64,000 nucleotides of DNA from the NCBI GenBank assembly GCA_914767715.1, contig OU612070.1, positions 28,074,025-28,138,024 of the forward strand, read 5' to 3'. The stretch comes from Membranipora membranacea (lineage: Eukaryota; Bryozoa; Gymnolaemata; Cheilostomatida; Membraniporidae). Under the pieces are notes generated by a model. It had not been told where the DNA came from and did not search any database. It was given only the letters and a program-made list of their open reading frames with translations. The translations under genes and the position numbers were made by a program. Of the stretch, positions 23,701 to 35,551 are shown in pieces (position 1 is the first letter of the stretch; every line of letters begins with the position of its first letter).

Positions 23701-26700
23701 TCATAGTCATTCAGATTTTAAAAAATAAACAACTGTTATCAAATTATTATCAACTATTATTATCAACTACTATTGGTGAAATGCTGACAGCTGTGTCTGT
23801 GACTTTCATAGCAGCCAAAGCACATTTGCTTATGGTTAAACAATTTGATTTAATGTTTCATTTCAGTATATTGAGCAGAGATTTGGTAAATGGGTGAAAG
23901 GACTAGTAGCTTTGGCCAGCATTCTGAACACTGTGAGTTCATTCTTACAAAATAGCATATTTGTCGCGGAAGCGCTCAAAAACAACTTGTCCGATGCACA
24001 GCTTATTCGATTTTAGTCATATAAGATGAATTAAAAAATAATTATTGGAATCATTGAGCAATGATTTTAGTTATAGACAATACTAAGAAATTTTCAGCTG
24101 ATCGCCTTTCCAACTTCTTTACCAAACCCTATACTACATTTCAGTTGATGTACTGTGGGCTGGTTATATACGGTCCTGCTTTGTCTGTCTCAGCAGGTAA
24201 GTGACCCATTCTTTTCACCTGAGATCCAGAATGAGATCATAAATGTGCGCACTTGATGCAGAGCCTTAGGTCTGTGTTACATGAGTATGATAAAGAATAG
24301 AGACTATTAATTGCCCCAGTTCTCGACCTCATGATAAATTGATGACAAAATGTACTCAGTGATAACTTTATGAGTGCAGTGTACCTTGCTTGAGCTGTCT
24401 GAGATCTGAGATCAGTTTTATGATGTCATGGTATATGACTAAGCTCCAACGTAAAAGTCAGCTCAACAGCGTGTAATTTACAGTTCTTTCATACATTACA
24501 GTGACAGGGATAAATATCTGGGCAGCGATACTTACTGTTCTACTGATTTCAACCCTGTATACTATAATGGTGAGCCATATTCATATGTCATTAGACATAC
24601 AATGTTATGGTGCGTTTTCTTGTATTTTCTGATCAAGTTAAAATAAACAGTTATTGTCTTCTCCTGAGCATAACTTAATCATTCAAACTTCACAAACGTT
24701 TGAGAACTGAGAGTTTTCTGGATAAATCTCCCTTTTTGATTGATAGGGAGGAATGAAGGCCGTACTATGGACCGACACCCTTCAGCTTCTGATTATGTTT
24801 GCCGGACTATTTACTGTTTTTATATATGGTACAATCCAAGCTGGGGGTGTGGCTGATATATACCGAGTAAGCAGAGAAAGCGGTCGACTTGATTTACTAG
24901 AGTGAGTATAAAAATCAGGATCATGTTTGTAACAATCGTCTATGTTAGAGGATCAAATCAATACCAGATCGCTCACTCAGTGAGTGAGCAAAACATGATC
25001 TACCTACATTCTGAGTGAGCAATCTAAGAATAAATTTTGCTACCTCGGTTGTAATACAGGCCCATGCGGTAATCAGCAGTGTGACATTTAATCAAGGATC
25101 AAACCGGCTTCATAATTATATCAGAAGGGAGACGATTTGGTGTCAAATCTACCCTAACCACAGAGAAAATCTGAAAGATCTCATGTATGTTTATATTGTA
25201 GGCCTCGGAAGTTTCTAGCGGTAGATCCGAGGGTGCGGCACACAATATGGAACATGGCAATAAACTCCATACTGGCCTCTGTGACTAACTACGGCACCTC
25301 TCAAGTATCTGTGATGAGATTCCTGTCACTACGAGAAGATCACCGAACCAAGTATGTGACGTTATATGTACCAGGTCTTTGTGATCTACAGCCTCTCTTT
25401 GAACAAATAAGTAATGTAACCTTTGGGTTCATTAAATTAGAAATAGCAAAAATTCCTGTATCGCTCACTCATTGATAGAAATATGAATTCAGAATGAATG
25501 ATCTGGGAACGGAGGTGCCAAATAAAAAAAATCAAAAGAGCGTGTGACACTAGTAACAAAAATTTGGTTTTATACCATCGACCTCTGGATGGCATTTAAT
25601 TATGTATATTATGAGATCTATGGTGATGGTGATGGTGGTAGACTGGAGTCCATAGAGTCATTTATTATGACTTTACAGACTGGTTGCGTAAATCACCAAT
25701 ATTGCAAATTTTTCTCATTGGGTCCGATACTAAGACAGCAATGAATGTTGCTTGCCAGTTAAAGTAAGCGTTACTGAAGTATATTTTTATATGACAGCTT
25801 TCCTTGCATTCATTAATGGCTGTGTGTTATTCTCTATCTCACATTGTAGGTCTTATCTAGCGACATCTGGTATATCATTAGTGTTTAACATAGTCAGTGC
25901 ATCAATGGGGCTCATCATATTTGCAATGTTCAGATATTGTGATCCTATAGCAGATGGCGTAATCATCAGTAAAGATCAGGTATGCCATATAATAAAGTTT
26001 TGAGATAACTTTACATTCTAACATGACAGCATTAAATATGGCAGTTAAATTTCTTTATGCTAGGGAACACATTTTTATTTGCAGCTTGAGTATGAAAGGA
26101 CAATTCACTCATCTAGTCTTATTTGGTCTCATTGATAAATTATGCAAATGATTTTGAGTTGTCTACACTTGTCAGAAGTGTAGGCAACTACAAATTCATT
26201 CATTTTTATTAAGAGATAAATATGTAACATGTAACATGTATACCATACCTGACTTTCCGCAATATCAGTCAGCCACCAGAAGGAACAATATTATTCTAGA
26301 GAATACATTGTTCCTGATTCAAAAACAACCCTAAACTGAAGATTGAAACAACGTTACCCTCTGTTCGTTTTGCAGTATTACCCCCTTTTATATTTGTAGT
26401 ATTATCCGCTGTTTGTGATGAGAATGTTTGGACATCTGCCAGGGTTGCCTGGATTCATACTTTCTGCAGTATTCAGCGGCTCTCTCAGGTAAGATGAGGT
26501 CGCAATTGTTATATTTTGGTAATTATGTCATAGACAAATTACAATCTATGTGAGAAGGCTCTGTTAGTTTGTCATAGTGAAACCGTTTGAAAATTTGATA
26601 CTTTGTGTGATGAAACTAAAAAGAAAAGGATTCAATCACCTTGGTTTTTTTGTTGTAAAAAAACATGTTTTAGATGAATTTTTCATTATTTTATTTGATT

Positions 26701-29216
26701 AGCTCCTTTTAATTGTAGTACACTGAGTTCGCTGCAGAGTGCCGGCGCCACAATAATCATGGAAGATGGTATCAGACCCTGGAGACCAAATATATCAGAC
26801 AAGAATGCAACCACCATAACTAAAATACTCGCTGTCGTCATAGGAGCTTTGTCAATAGCTGCGGTCCTATTTGCTATGAATTTTGGTCAAAGCATCATTT
26901 CTGTGAGTCGATACATCGTATCTGAATCTTCATTCACTGGTGTTGGTAAAAAATATCCAAAACGATGTTGTAAATATCAGGAATTATATGATATGGTGTA
27001 GCCCTAGATTAAGTTTTATCCAATTGCCTGCATAACATTATTTCTTAATACAATGTAAGCGAAGGTAATTACCATGAACATTACTTTTTGTTTGTAGTTG
27101 ATGCTAACAGTAACAGGAGTATTTCAGGGCCCTTCCTTTGCTTTATTTACTATGGGAATATTCTTACCATTCATTACAAAAAGAGGAGCACTTATCGGCT
27201 TTGTCTTAGGAACAGGTAACTCCTGGGATACCAAATAATGAACTCAAGCTTGTTAAAGGATAACTGCAGCAAACATAATTCAAGACTGAGAATGGATCTC
27301 CTACAAGACTATTTTGAGTTTCTAGCTTGGTGTTCTGCTTCCAATTAGCAATTTCATTCACAAATAATAACTTATCTCTGTAACCTGTTGTAGCATGGGG
27401 AGGCCTGTTGGGTCTCGGAGGTGTCGTTAATGGAGGTGGATACGCATATAAATACCCCGTCACTACTGCTGGATGTAATATGACTGACTCTCTGATGTAC
27501 ACTAATATTACCTCCCCTGTCTATGACCCTGACTCATACAAACCTCATGATCATTACAGGTGTGTTGTGTACTCACTTGATGTATTATAGTGAATCATGT
27601 TTGTTTGTTTGTTTAATCGGTAGCTTTTCATCCAAAAATGCTTACAATAATCAAAAGAACATCATAAAATAGTACATAAAAAGTGTTCAAACTGGCTTAA
27701 TCACTATATTTTGGGATAGCCAAAATAAAGTCACTCCATTTTACAGTTCTGGTCTTTGCATAAAAAATGTGAGACTGTGCGCTGCTGACTGCAAGTTTTG
27801 GCCTGCCAGTTGGTTTGGTTGTCATCTGTTCTCTGAGTAGGTGATCAATGTTTAGTCTCAATCTAAACATATAATTTTAGCACTGATCATCGAGTGTGGT
27901 GCACAGGGTTGGAATCTGTGTAGCTTCTAGTTTGTCACTGTAATCTTCCACGTCATGGTATATTATTTGTTTGTTTGTTATCCCATCTGCCACATTGAAG
28001 CATAGTCTGACAACATTACAATATGATGCTACTTTAGTTTACTTCAAAATTGTTTTGAAGGAAAGGCTTTGATGCAATATTTGACGTCTCTTACGCATGG
28101 GTTCATATCAGTTCCATTTTCATCACTGTACTTTTCGCCTGCATCACAAGCGCAATCTTCAATTGCAGTAAGTAGTCTGCATTAAACTAAGAGTTATTTG
28201 CAATGAATAGAGGTTCCATGATGATCCAAGCTTGAGCGAGTCAATCATTCGATCTCAGCTTCTCACAACGTAAAAGATCACAACAGTGAGCTCTTGCTGA
28301 AAATTCGTTATCGTTTATCCATAACTTTAACTATTATTCGGTGACCTAGAACGCTCTAATTTGCGTCTTCCACTTCTCATTACACTTTCAGTCGATAAAG
28401 AACCAGAGAAAGTAGACCATGTGTTGATATCTCCTCATATTCTGAGATGCAGATGGTTACCAAAGTCATGGAAGATCCATATTGAATATTCTGACAATGA
28501 TGAACAGGCCAATCGTCTTCAGGTAAAGTTATTTAACACACCTTGTAATGAACATGAAATCCAAAACTGCCCTTAGAAATTGTTCGATAGCTCCACACCA
28601 GACCTACCTGCTTATAAGTCTTTATCCACTGATATATAATTCGTATCAGTCTTTATTCACTGATATATAATTCGTATCAACGTATATATTGTTACTTCCA
28701 AGTAGATAACTAAAAAACGAGGAGACTTTTCAGTGGGCAGGCTTAGTTTCTTTCCCTGATAATCGGCATAACAATTTTTTATGATGTGTCATCAAATTTT
28801 AAGCTGTGTAAACATTTTTAGGCTGTGCTATACAAACTGTTTAAGGTTAGGGTTTGTCGGCCGCCTGAGCTTTTTGTTGTTCCTCAAAATAAAAAACACC
28901 AGTGGGCCCGGAAAATGGGTAGGCGTGGGGCTATAGAAGCTGTACTGTTTACTAATGCGTGAATGCTTTATTTACTCAAGGTCCTGGAAAAATTATGTCT
29001 ACTGAATATTCAATTATTATTTTGATGAGTATGTATGATACAAATTTTTTGAAATCTCCAACATGACTCATTGTTGATCATTTAGGCATTGCGTGGTAGA
29101 CAGCGAGAATTTTGTTCCGCCATATTACCCAATTTTTGGGTTAAATATCACTTTCAATATATAAATTTTAGGATATGCCAAACTCACACTGGGACGAAAA
29201 GGACATAGCTCTTTAA
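20725..29216 (+). CDS. SLC5A8-like: SLC5 sodium-solute symporter (SMCT/SMVT-like), copy B
   Basis: Join: 20725-20903, 21508-21667, 23867-23932, 24145-24196, 24502-24569, 24747-24901, 25202-25351, 25850-25979, 26400-26488, 26719-26902, 27098-27215, 27394-27559, 28061-28167, 28392-28522, 29172-29216: 599 aa. It is the tandem paralogue of the gene at 11787: exons 1-13 match it exactly in length and phase. It keeps the same marks (WQDYLILAVILSISAAIGFY, STPGEIYTYGT, GGMKAVLWTDTLQ, YGTSQVSVMR, LPGLPGFILSAVFSGSLS, GCNMTD glycosylated loop). It differs mainly in the shorter cytoplasmic tail, which ends DEKDIAL, and in longer introns (intron 2 is about 2.2 kb). A poly(A) signal is at 29378-29383. Likely a sub- or neofunctionalised carboxylate or vitamin carrier; substrate unknown. 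Confidence 0.92.
23312..23332 (+). repeat. GATG microsatellite
   Basis: About five tandem ATGG/GATG units in intron 2 of the second SLC5 gene. Confidence 0.8.
26518..26617 (+). repeat. Dispersed repeat shared with a PAP intron
   Basis: This piece of SLC5 copy B intron 9 matches the reverse complement of about 46369-46470, in intron 5 of the poly(A) polymerase gene. The shared core is GTCATAGACAAATTACAAT, followed by GGCTCTGTTA and later TTTGATACTT and GATGAAAC. It is probably an old non-autonomous element of unknown family. Confidence 0.75.
28617..28678 (+). repeat. 31 bp direct tandem duplication
   Basis: Two adjacent copies of a 31 bp AT-rich unit (AGTCTTTATC/TCACTGATAT) in the last intron of the second SLC5 gene, differing by one base. 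Confidence 0.9.
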
Positions 29217-31190
29217 GAAAAGTATTCACACTAAAAGCTGAAGCAACGTGGGAACAATTGAGAAGTAATGCACTCCTGAATATTTGGTCGACAACTACAG
29301 GACGTAAAGTTTGGTGTAGAGTGTAGACTGTATATAAGGTAGTTGAAAATTCAAAGGTGGTAATTAGTTAATTCATTAATAAATTTTGCAAGTAGCTCTT
29401 TCTTTTATTTTGAAACACACCTGACAATGCATCAGTATTAATGCTAACGATCCCATAACTCACAAGGGGAGGGGGGGTAGGTACAGGATATTTACTATTT
29501 TGTTGAGGAGGTAGTAGTTAAAAACAGTATAAATGTTATCACATTCATTACCTCTCTAGAAGGATATCAAGTCATTTTAAAGTTCAAACATTCATTTTTT
29601 TTGTATATACAGTTTGTAAAGTGAGATCTAATCCCCCGTATGACCTAGCATTATTATTATTATAGAACAACACTTGAAGTTTCAAGTTTGAAGTATTGAC
29701 AAACATGAAAAAACATCCTTTTTTGATTGAAATCATTACATTTCCCCCTCCCCCCATACCCCCCTCCTTTACCTTTAGAGACTCGCACAGGCCAATATTG
29801 AAAAATAATCCTCTCTCTACTCTCTATTCAAGGAGTTTGTTTATTTGGTCACTCAGTTTCATATCTATGTTTGTTTTTGTTGAAGATACGGTCTTATTTG
29901 TCAACAAAGGCATTGACAGGTCAAATAACGTTCACTTTTTCATGATAACAGAATTAGTAACTGTAAAATAAAAACTCTTTCAACATCACTTGAGATTTCA
30001 TCTTTTAAGTATGCTACAAATATAAGAAACAACCCTTCTCGTGTTGATCAGTCGAATAAAGTTCAAAATAATAAATTTTTTTGTTTCACCATTACCACCT
30101 AGCATCACTCTATGAAGCCAATGTATTGGCTCAGAGCCAACATAATGGCTACACTCTATGTGAATACTATATAAGTATATTTTCGGCACATTTTGGTTTT
30201 TACTTCAAAAGTGCTCGGGTTCCTGCACCAGAACATAGGAATGTCAGCTACTGACATGCTAATTTCCACATTCCTATCGCAAATAGGCCTACTCTGATGC
30301 ATTGTAAAGGCTGCTTTATAACTCTGGTGATATTTAACAGTACACTTTACAAAACAGATACAGCAAATTGATTTCCACATCAGCATGCAGCTATATCAAC
30401 AGGGCTATGACCTACCAAACCAATCAGCGAATACCCAGAAGGTCATTGAGTATTGCAGTACAAGTAGCTTTTGAAACATATTTCATTCATACATTTTACT
30501 ACCACCATATCCAGTGGTTCATCTAAGTTCAGAAACCAATTTAGGTGAAATTTAAATCTTATTGTTCATTTCGAAGGAGTAAACTCTATTAATAAGTTAT
30601 ATTTTCGGTCACCGTATTCGTGAACTTATGAGGCGCCTGGTGCGTACCTTGGACTGTGACGTAACTAGGCATACACCAGTTTCCCCAACGTAAGAGTGTC
30701 AAAGATTCAACAGCATCTCGAGCTCACTTGGCTGACTTGGCTGACATCAGCGTAATTATATCAATAACGTGATCTCATTAGTAGCATTGCAGCTTGTTTG
30801 ACAAGCTATTACAAAGTCAATCAATGAAATTATTCACTTTATTCAAACAATGCTAATTTTTATAGGTTTAACATTAATAAAATCTATCAGGTATGCTGAT
30901 GAACAGAATTTACATTGAGCAGGCTAAGATTCAGTAGGCGGTGACGGTAGTGAGTTGTGACGATGCAAACTGCTAACAAAGTGTATGTTCCGTAATTCAA
31001 AACCTCTTCACCTACGTTCAAGTGTTTGATCACCTGATATATTGTCTGATATTTATGGTGATATTAAAATCTACTTCATCACTTCATCATCACATCACTC
31101 GGTGATATAAGACAGAAAACGGTAGCTGTCCATCACTACTCCTAGATAACATCCACAGTTACAAAGTGACAATTCAAAAGGTTGGGTAGA
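29217..31190. other. Intergenic spacer
   Basis: Apart from the SLC5 copy B poly(A) signal at 29378-29383 and pyrimidine-rich C runs around 29745-29770, I see no exon, RNA gene or repeat array. Confidence 0.5.
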
Positions 31191-31253
31191 ACATCGGGAT
31201 TTATATTTCACTGCGAAGTTAAATTCTATAGCTATTCTACAGCTCATAAAAGG
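31190..31253 (+). other. Candidate non-coding first exon of the peptide gene
   Basis: A strong donor (GGAG|GTAAGT at 31254) precedes by about 1 kb the acceptor TTTACAG ending at 32256, which leads into the peptide ORF. TATA-like strings (TTTATATTTC near 31199, CATAAAAGG at about 31245) lie nearby. The transcript start is not determined. Confidence 0.4.
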
Positions 31254-32345
31254 AGGTAAGTAAAAGACAGTATATCATTTACCTTTCTTTTTTTTTGCTT
31301 TAAAACACACCTAACATGATTTCGATATTCACGATTCAACAACTTTGTGTTAAATGTATTTCTGTGAATGTTTGTCTATTCTATTTGTGGATCCACGTAG
31401 CTCAACCTTTAAAAAATTTAATAAATTAGCAAACAACTTGGGCGTAAGCAAGTTTTCCAATCATGCTGTCAAATTGTTTACAACACAGCGAGGCAATAGT
31501 GCATTTGACAGTGAGGTCACTCATGAATATACCGTGCAGAGTGTACAAACTGCCAGTTAGCTAATGGGTATGATAGGGTGGAGGCAGCAGAGCCACAAGA
31601 CAGTATTTTTAGGTCCTATCATGTTGATAAATGTCAAAATGCTTCACAAGATGCCTTTGATGATCTTTGTGGATATGGTTTGTATGATGGGCTGAGATGT
31701 AATGGAACTTGTTTTACAACCCTAATCTACCTTGCTAACAGCCATGGTGAACAGCATTACAAAAGCACTGTTCTATTGTTATTTTTTTAACAGAAATGCT
31801 TACTTTATTTCAGTAATTTAAGTGTGAAATTGCTAATTGTTTCATTCGTTGAAGCTTGATGACATAGTGAAAACATTTTCAGTCTTATACATTTAACTAT
31901 GATATGTATGGAAATTGTCAATACGGGAGTAAATAAGGATCGCTTCAGCAAGTGAAATTGCAGAAGAGCCCTGGGGAATGAAGACAAATTCCTGTCTGTG
32001 AATGTTATCTATTGCATGTTGCTCTCCCTAGGGCTGATCTGCCATTTCACTTCCTTCTAAAATCAGTGAAAACACTAAATTCTGTATTATCTCCCCTTCG
32101 GGAATCAACCTTATACAATGCTATCCTGAGAAGTCTTTCTTTGTAATATGTTGACATTATAATCGATTGCCACGTTTTGGGTACACGTTGTAATGCATTC
32201 ATGTGACAAGACATGTTTATTCTTATAATGACATTAAATGCTGTAAATATTTACAGAAAACCCACGCAGGAAACTACCAGGGGAAAAGCCAGATTGCAAC
32301 GACAGAGTAGAATTGCTCGATATACTGTAAACTCACAGGAACTTG

Positions 32346-32633
32346 ATGCAATATCGAAAAACCATGAGAAGTAAACTTCGGTGGAGTTGGATTTTTATAT
32401 CTATCTGGATGTTAATCATAGCCTTCATACCTCCCCTCACAGAGAGCGCAGCTTTGCCACAAAATACTGACCGTATTAACATGTGTGATAAATATGGATA
32501 CCTGCGACATGGTGACTCACTGACTGACTGTTATAGTTGCGCTAAAAAGACTAGAAGCTATAGAATATTCGGCATGTGTTGCGGAAATCTTACGGCTTAT
32601 GTAGATTTTTGTAACAATTATTTATTGGGTTGA
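32346..32633 (+). CDS. Small secreted six-cysteine peptide precursor
   Basis: A 95 aa single-exon reading frame. The first true ATG is at 32346; the codon before it is TTG. A basic N-terminus is followed by a strong hydrophobic core (WIFISIWMLIIAFIPP) and a likely signal cleavage after ESAA. The mature part is about 58 aa with six cysteines spaced C-x14-C-x2-C-x12-C-C-x9-C, one N-glycosylation sequon (NLT) in the CC-x9-C segment, and no dibasic amidation site. The exon begins at an acceptor at 32257, and a poly(A) signal AATAAA at 32853-32858 closes the unit, so this looks like a genuine short gene. The Cys-Cys pair and length suggest a peptide hormone or effector, but the spacing fits neither insulin nor any family I can name. 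Confidence 0.6.
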   Translation: MQYRKTMRSKLRWSWIFISIWMLIIAFIPPLTESAALPQNTDRINMCDKYGYLRHGDSLTDCYSCAKKTRSYRIFGMCCGNLTAYVDFCNNYLLG

Positions 32634-32852
32634 TTTGATATGTACAGTTAAAACATAGCAACACAATCAAAGCATTATTGCACAAGCCCGGCAACAAAGG
32701 GAAGTCGCCAAAATCTCGGGATAAAAAAGGGTTTAGCTCAGAGCAACAGTTGTATTGATGTCCTAAACACTGAGCTCATTAAAAATTCACCAGTCTAAGT
32801 CATAAATGCTAAAACATAAGTTGATGTCTTTTTAAATTCATGTGATGTCCTT

Positions 32853-32858
32853 AATAAA
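32853..32858 (+). terminator. Poly(A) signal of the peptide gene
   Basis: AATAAA lies about 220 bp past the stop codon, just before the 3' end of the convergent dUTPase gene. Confidence 0.5.
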
Positions 32859-33059
32859 GATATGGAATCATCCTTCCTCACATCAAGTAGCAACAACTTC
32901 TTAACAAAGAAAATACATTTGACATTGACATTTGACTTGGAGCTCTTAGCTTTTAAATCCACATCTCATACACTAGGTTTACAAAAACTGTACAATTATA
33001 ATTGAGAAAATAATATGTACATTTTGATATAATAAAATATGTACTGATACGAGTTGAGA

Positions 33060-35301
33060 TTAATTTTTCCCGGTAGATCCGTAGCCTCCAGCCCCTCTCT
33101 CAGTCTCTGTGAGCTCAGAGACCTCCTGTATCTCTGGGTAGAATATCCTCTCACATATAAGCTGTGCTATCCTGTCACCTTTACTTATCTGGAAATATAA
33201 TGGCTATAGTAGTTAATTATATTTCTATTTAGGAGAAGCTACATTACAGAAGAGCAGCTTTATCTTTTCCGTTGTTGTTGGTTTGAGTAGCAGGATATAA
33301 ATCAGTAAGCTTTTGTTGTACAAACAGACTGGCAGTTTCATAGACTCTTCGTTATGGGTAGCTCCCAAATCTCAGTTTTCTTGAGAATTCAAGCTTTCTC
33401 TTTGGTACAATTTAGACTTCATTCAAATGCGATGGTTTGAAAAGCCATAAATGAGAGAAGACTGGGTGCATGTACTAAACCCACCCCTTACACGAGGGAC
33501 TTTGGGAGTTACAACTCCCTGCTTACAAAGCAAAGTGTAAATCAGGTCCAGGGTAATATACCAGTTCCTACTAAGAGTTGTCCTTTCCACAGCAGAAATC
33601 GGATAACTCCAGCTTTATGTATTGCTTCACAAGGGAGGGCACGAGATGGTTTACCTGAACATTTTTATGCCCTCAATGACACTGAATGGGCGATGCAACA
33701 CATTCAGAGGGACTATATATAGCAGTCAACTTATAATGATAAGTTTTATGTAGCTGACAAGCATAGGCTATATACATATTCAAAAGCCATCTCTTTTTGT
33801 GTAAACCATAACATATAAATAGAGCAATAATTTATGGGAGGCTGATCGTAGTGTATTAAACACCCAAAACATGACAAGCTCAGTTTGTGGCTTTTAACAT
33901 GCAATCAGATTGACTGAATGAAATGATGTTGTGCATTGCGATCATTGTATGTGTTTCCAGATGAACCCACATAGATCAAACCAAGGAGTTTGAACTGTAA
34001 CTCCCTGATCAAACAGAGTTACTCTGTAACAGAGTTACTCAATCAGGGAGTTACTCTGTAACTCCCTGATCAAACAGATAGCTGTTGTTAAAATGCTGCT
34101 AATAGACTTTGAAGTTTGTTTATTGCCTAAATTCTAATATCCATTCTGTGATAGGTTGATAGCATCGAATGTACAGCACATACATGGAATTGATCTGTTG
34201 TGTATGGTATGGTACAGCAGTAAGCTAGTGAGGTAGACACTGAGGCTAGCCAACCTTGGACGATCAACACTGAGTGGTTATTCCCTCTTCACACTTACCT
34301 TGTATTCGGTATCATTGAAGTTAAAGATAATGACTCCGACATTACCCCTGTAATCCTCATCTATAACACCTGCTCCGACATCAATGAAGTGCTTGTGTGC
34401 AAGTCCAGATCGAGGTGCCACTCTGCCGTAACATCCATGTGGTAATTGTATCTGAATGTCTGTCTTTGCCAAGCATTTACCCTTTGCTGGTATGGTATAT
34501 TCGTACGCACTGTAACATTATTATAAACAGGTTAACAAGAAATTAACAGGGGGATCTTTCAATTAGAATGAGCAGTGCTTTTACTTTACTGTTCCGTCAG
34601 GCAGTAGGCTAAGAAAAGAACAAAGTATTGAATTTGATAGTTGAGGATTTATTTAATAGGTAATGATCATGACAGTGCAAATATTCTTACAGATTTGAAT
34701 ATTATAATATTAAAACTCTCAGTCCATCTATCTACCTTAGCTAGTTCCAGCGTTACGTGTATACTAGTGAGTACTGGATGGGTACATGTATGTACCCACT
34801 CTGAACCCAAATGCCCTACCCATGGGATGGTATTCTGGAAAAGTGTCCAAACCTTATGTATTTATGTCCAAAAACTGAGGCACGCCCCTTACGCCCCCTA
34901 GGCGGTCTAGCGTGATGTCGTCTTTGATGTAAGTTGATGTAAGAAGTTAGGTAGTCACTCACTCACTTACACTACCTACACTACAGCAACATGCCTTATC
35001 ATCTTATCTAGTATGTATCAGTCAGTGGATCTACTTACCTATACAGATCATAGCCAGCAGCTAGTTTGGAGCCTCTAGTCGGTGTTGTTGCATGTTCTGT
35101 CATTTTAGCAAACCTTAGGATAGTAGGCTGCCCAGTCTGGTTGTTTTCATCAGAGAGGCTGCTGGTAGTTCTTGCTCTTTTTGAAGGAGATAGCAGTGCT
35201 GGAGCTGATGCCATGTTTGTAGCATCATTTAGTGCTTTAACTGGGGATTTTTGTATGCTGTTCATTGCTGCAACTGTTATTTTCCGGCCAATATAGAGCA
35301 T
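33060..35301 (-). CDS. DUT: dUTP diphosphatase (dUTPase)
   Basis: Minus-strand join: 35301-35039, 34509-34299, 33188-33060; 200 aa from the first ATG. It hydrolyses dUTP to dUMP and pyrophosphate, keeping uracil out of DNA and supplying dUMP for thymidylate synthesis. All five trimeric-dUTPase motifs are present: [33 protein letters not shown] (catalytic Asp and Tyr region), [22 protein letters not shown] at the flexible C-terminal arm. Two in-frame starts matter. The ATG at 35301 adds a basic, Asp/Glu-poor leader that may target mitochondria. The ATG at 35214 gives a 171 aa form starting [15 protein letters not shown], with a CDK-type site overlapping a basic NLS, as in the human nuclear isoform. 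MED29 diverges from it across 250 bp. Confidence 0.96.
33996..34079. repeat. Short direct/inverted repeat cluster
   Basis: In dUTPase intron 2, CTGTAACTCCCTGATCAAAC occurs twice in direct orientation (from 33996 and 34057), and a reverse-complement copy (ATCAGGGAGTTA, 34042-34053) lies between them. Together they can form a stem of about 12 bp. Confidence 0.85.
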
Positions 35302-35551
35302 GGAAGGAAAAAGAAACAAGTGAAAATATATCAGTCTTCCAAGCCAGGATGAAAACAGTTACAGTGGAAGTGAGATCTTGAGATTCCCGCGATAATGTCC
35401 CGCCGAAAGTTATCCAATCATAGCCATATTTTTCTTAATCAGTGACCAATCAACAAGCACATTATTCTGTAGCCACTAAACTTCTTTCCTAAAAGCAAGT
35501 TGAGGGATCTTAAGGAATCCCCCTCAAAAGATTGGGAACTAGTCTATCAAG
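35302..35551. promoter_or_regulatory. Bidirectional dUTPase/MED29 promoter
   Basis: The 250 bp between divergent ATGs holds an E2F-type TTCCCGCGA (35384-35392), a second GGCGGGA-type core on the minus strand (35398-35408), and two forward CCAAT boxes at 35414-35418 and 35446-35450, spaced 32 bp. E2F plus paired CCAAT (NF-Y) elements are typical of S-phase genes such as dUTPase. No TATA box is seen. Sites are called from sequence only. Confidence 0.6.

Noticed and set aside
35302-35319. Extended dUTPase N-terminus starting six codons upstream
   Set aside because: The upstream codon is TTG; the first ATG is at 35301.
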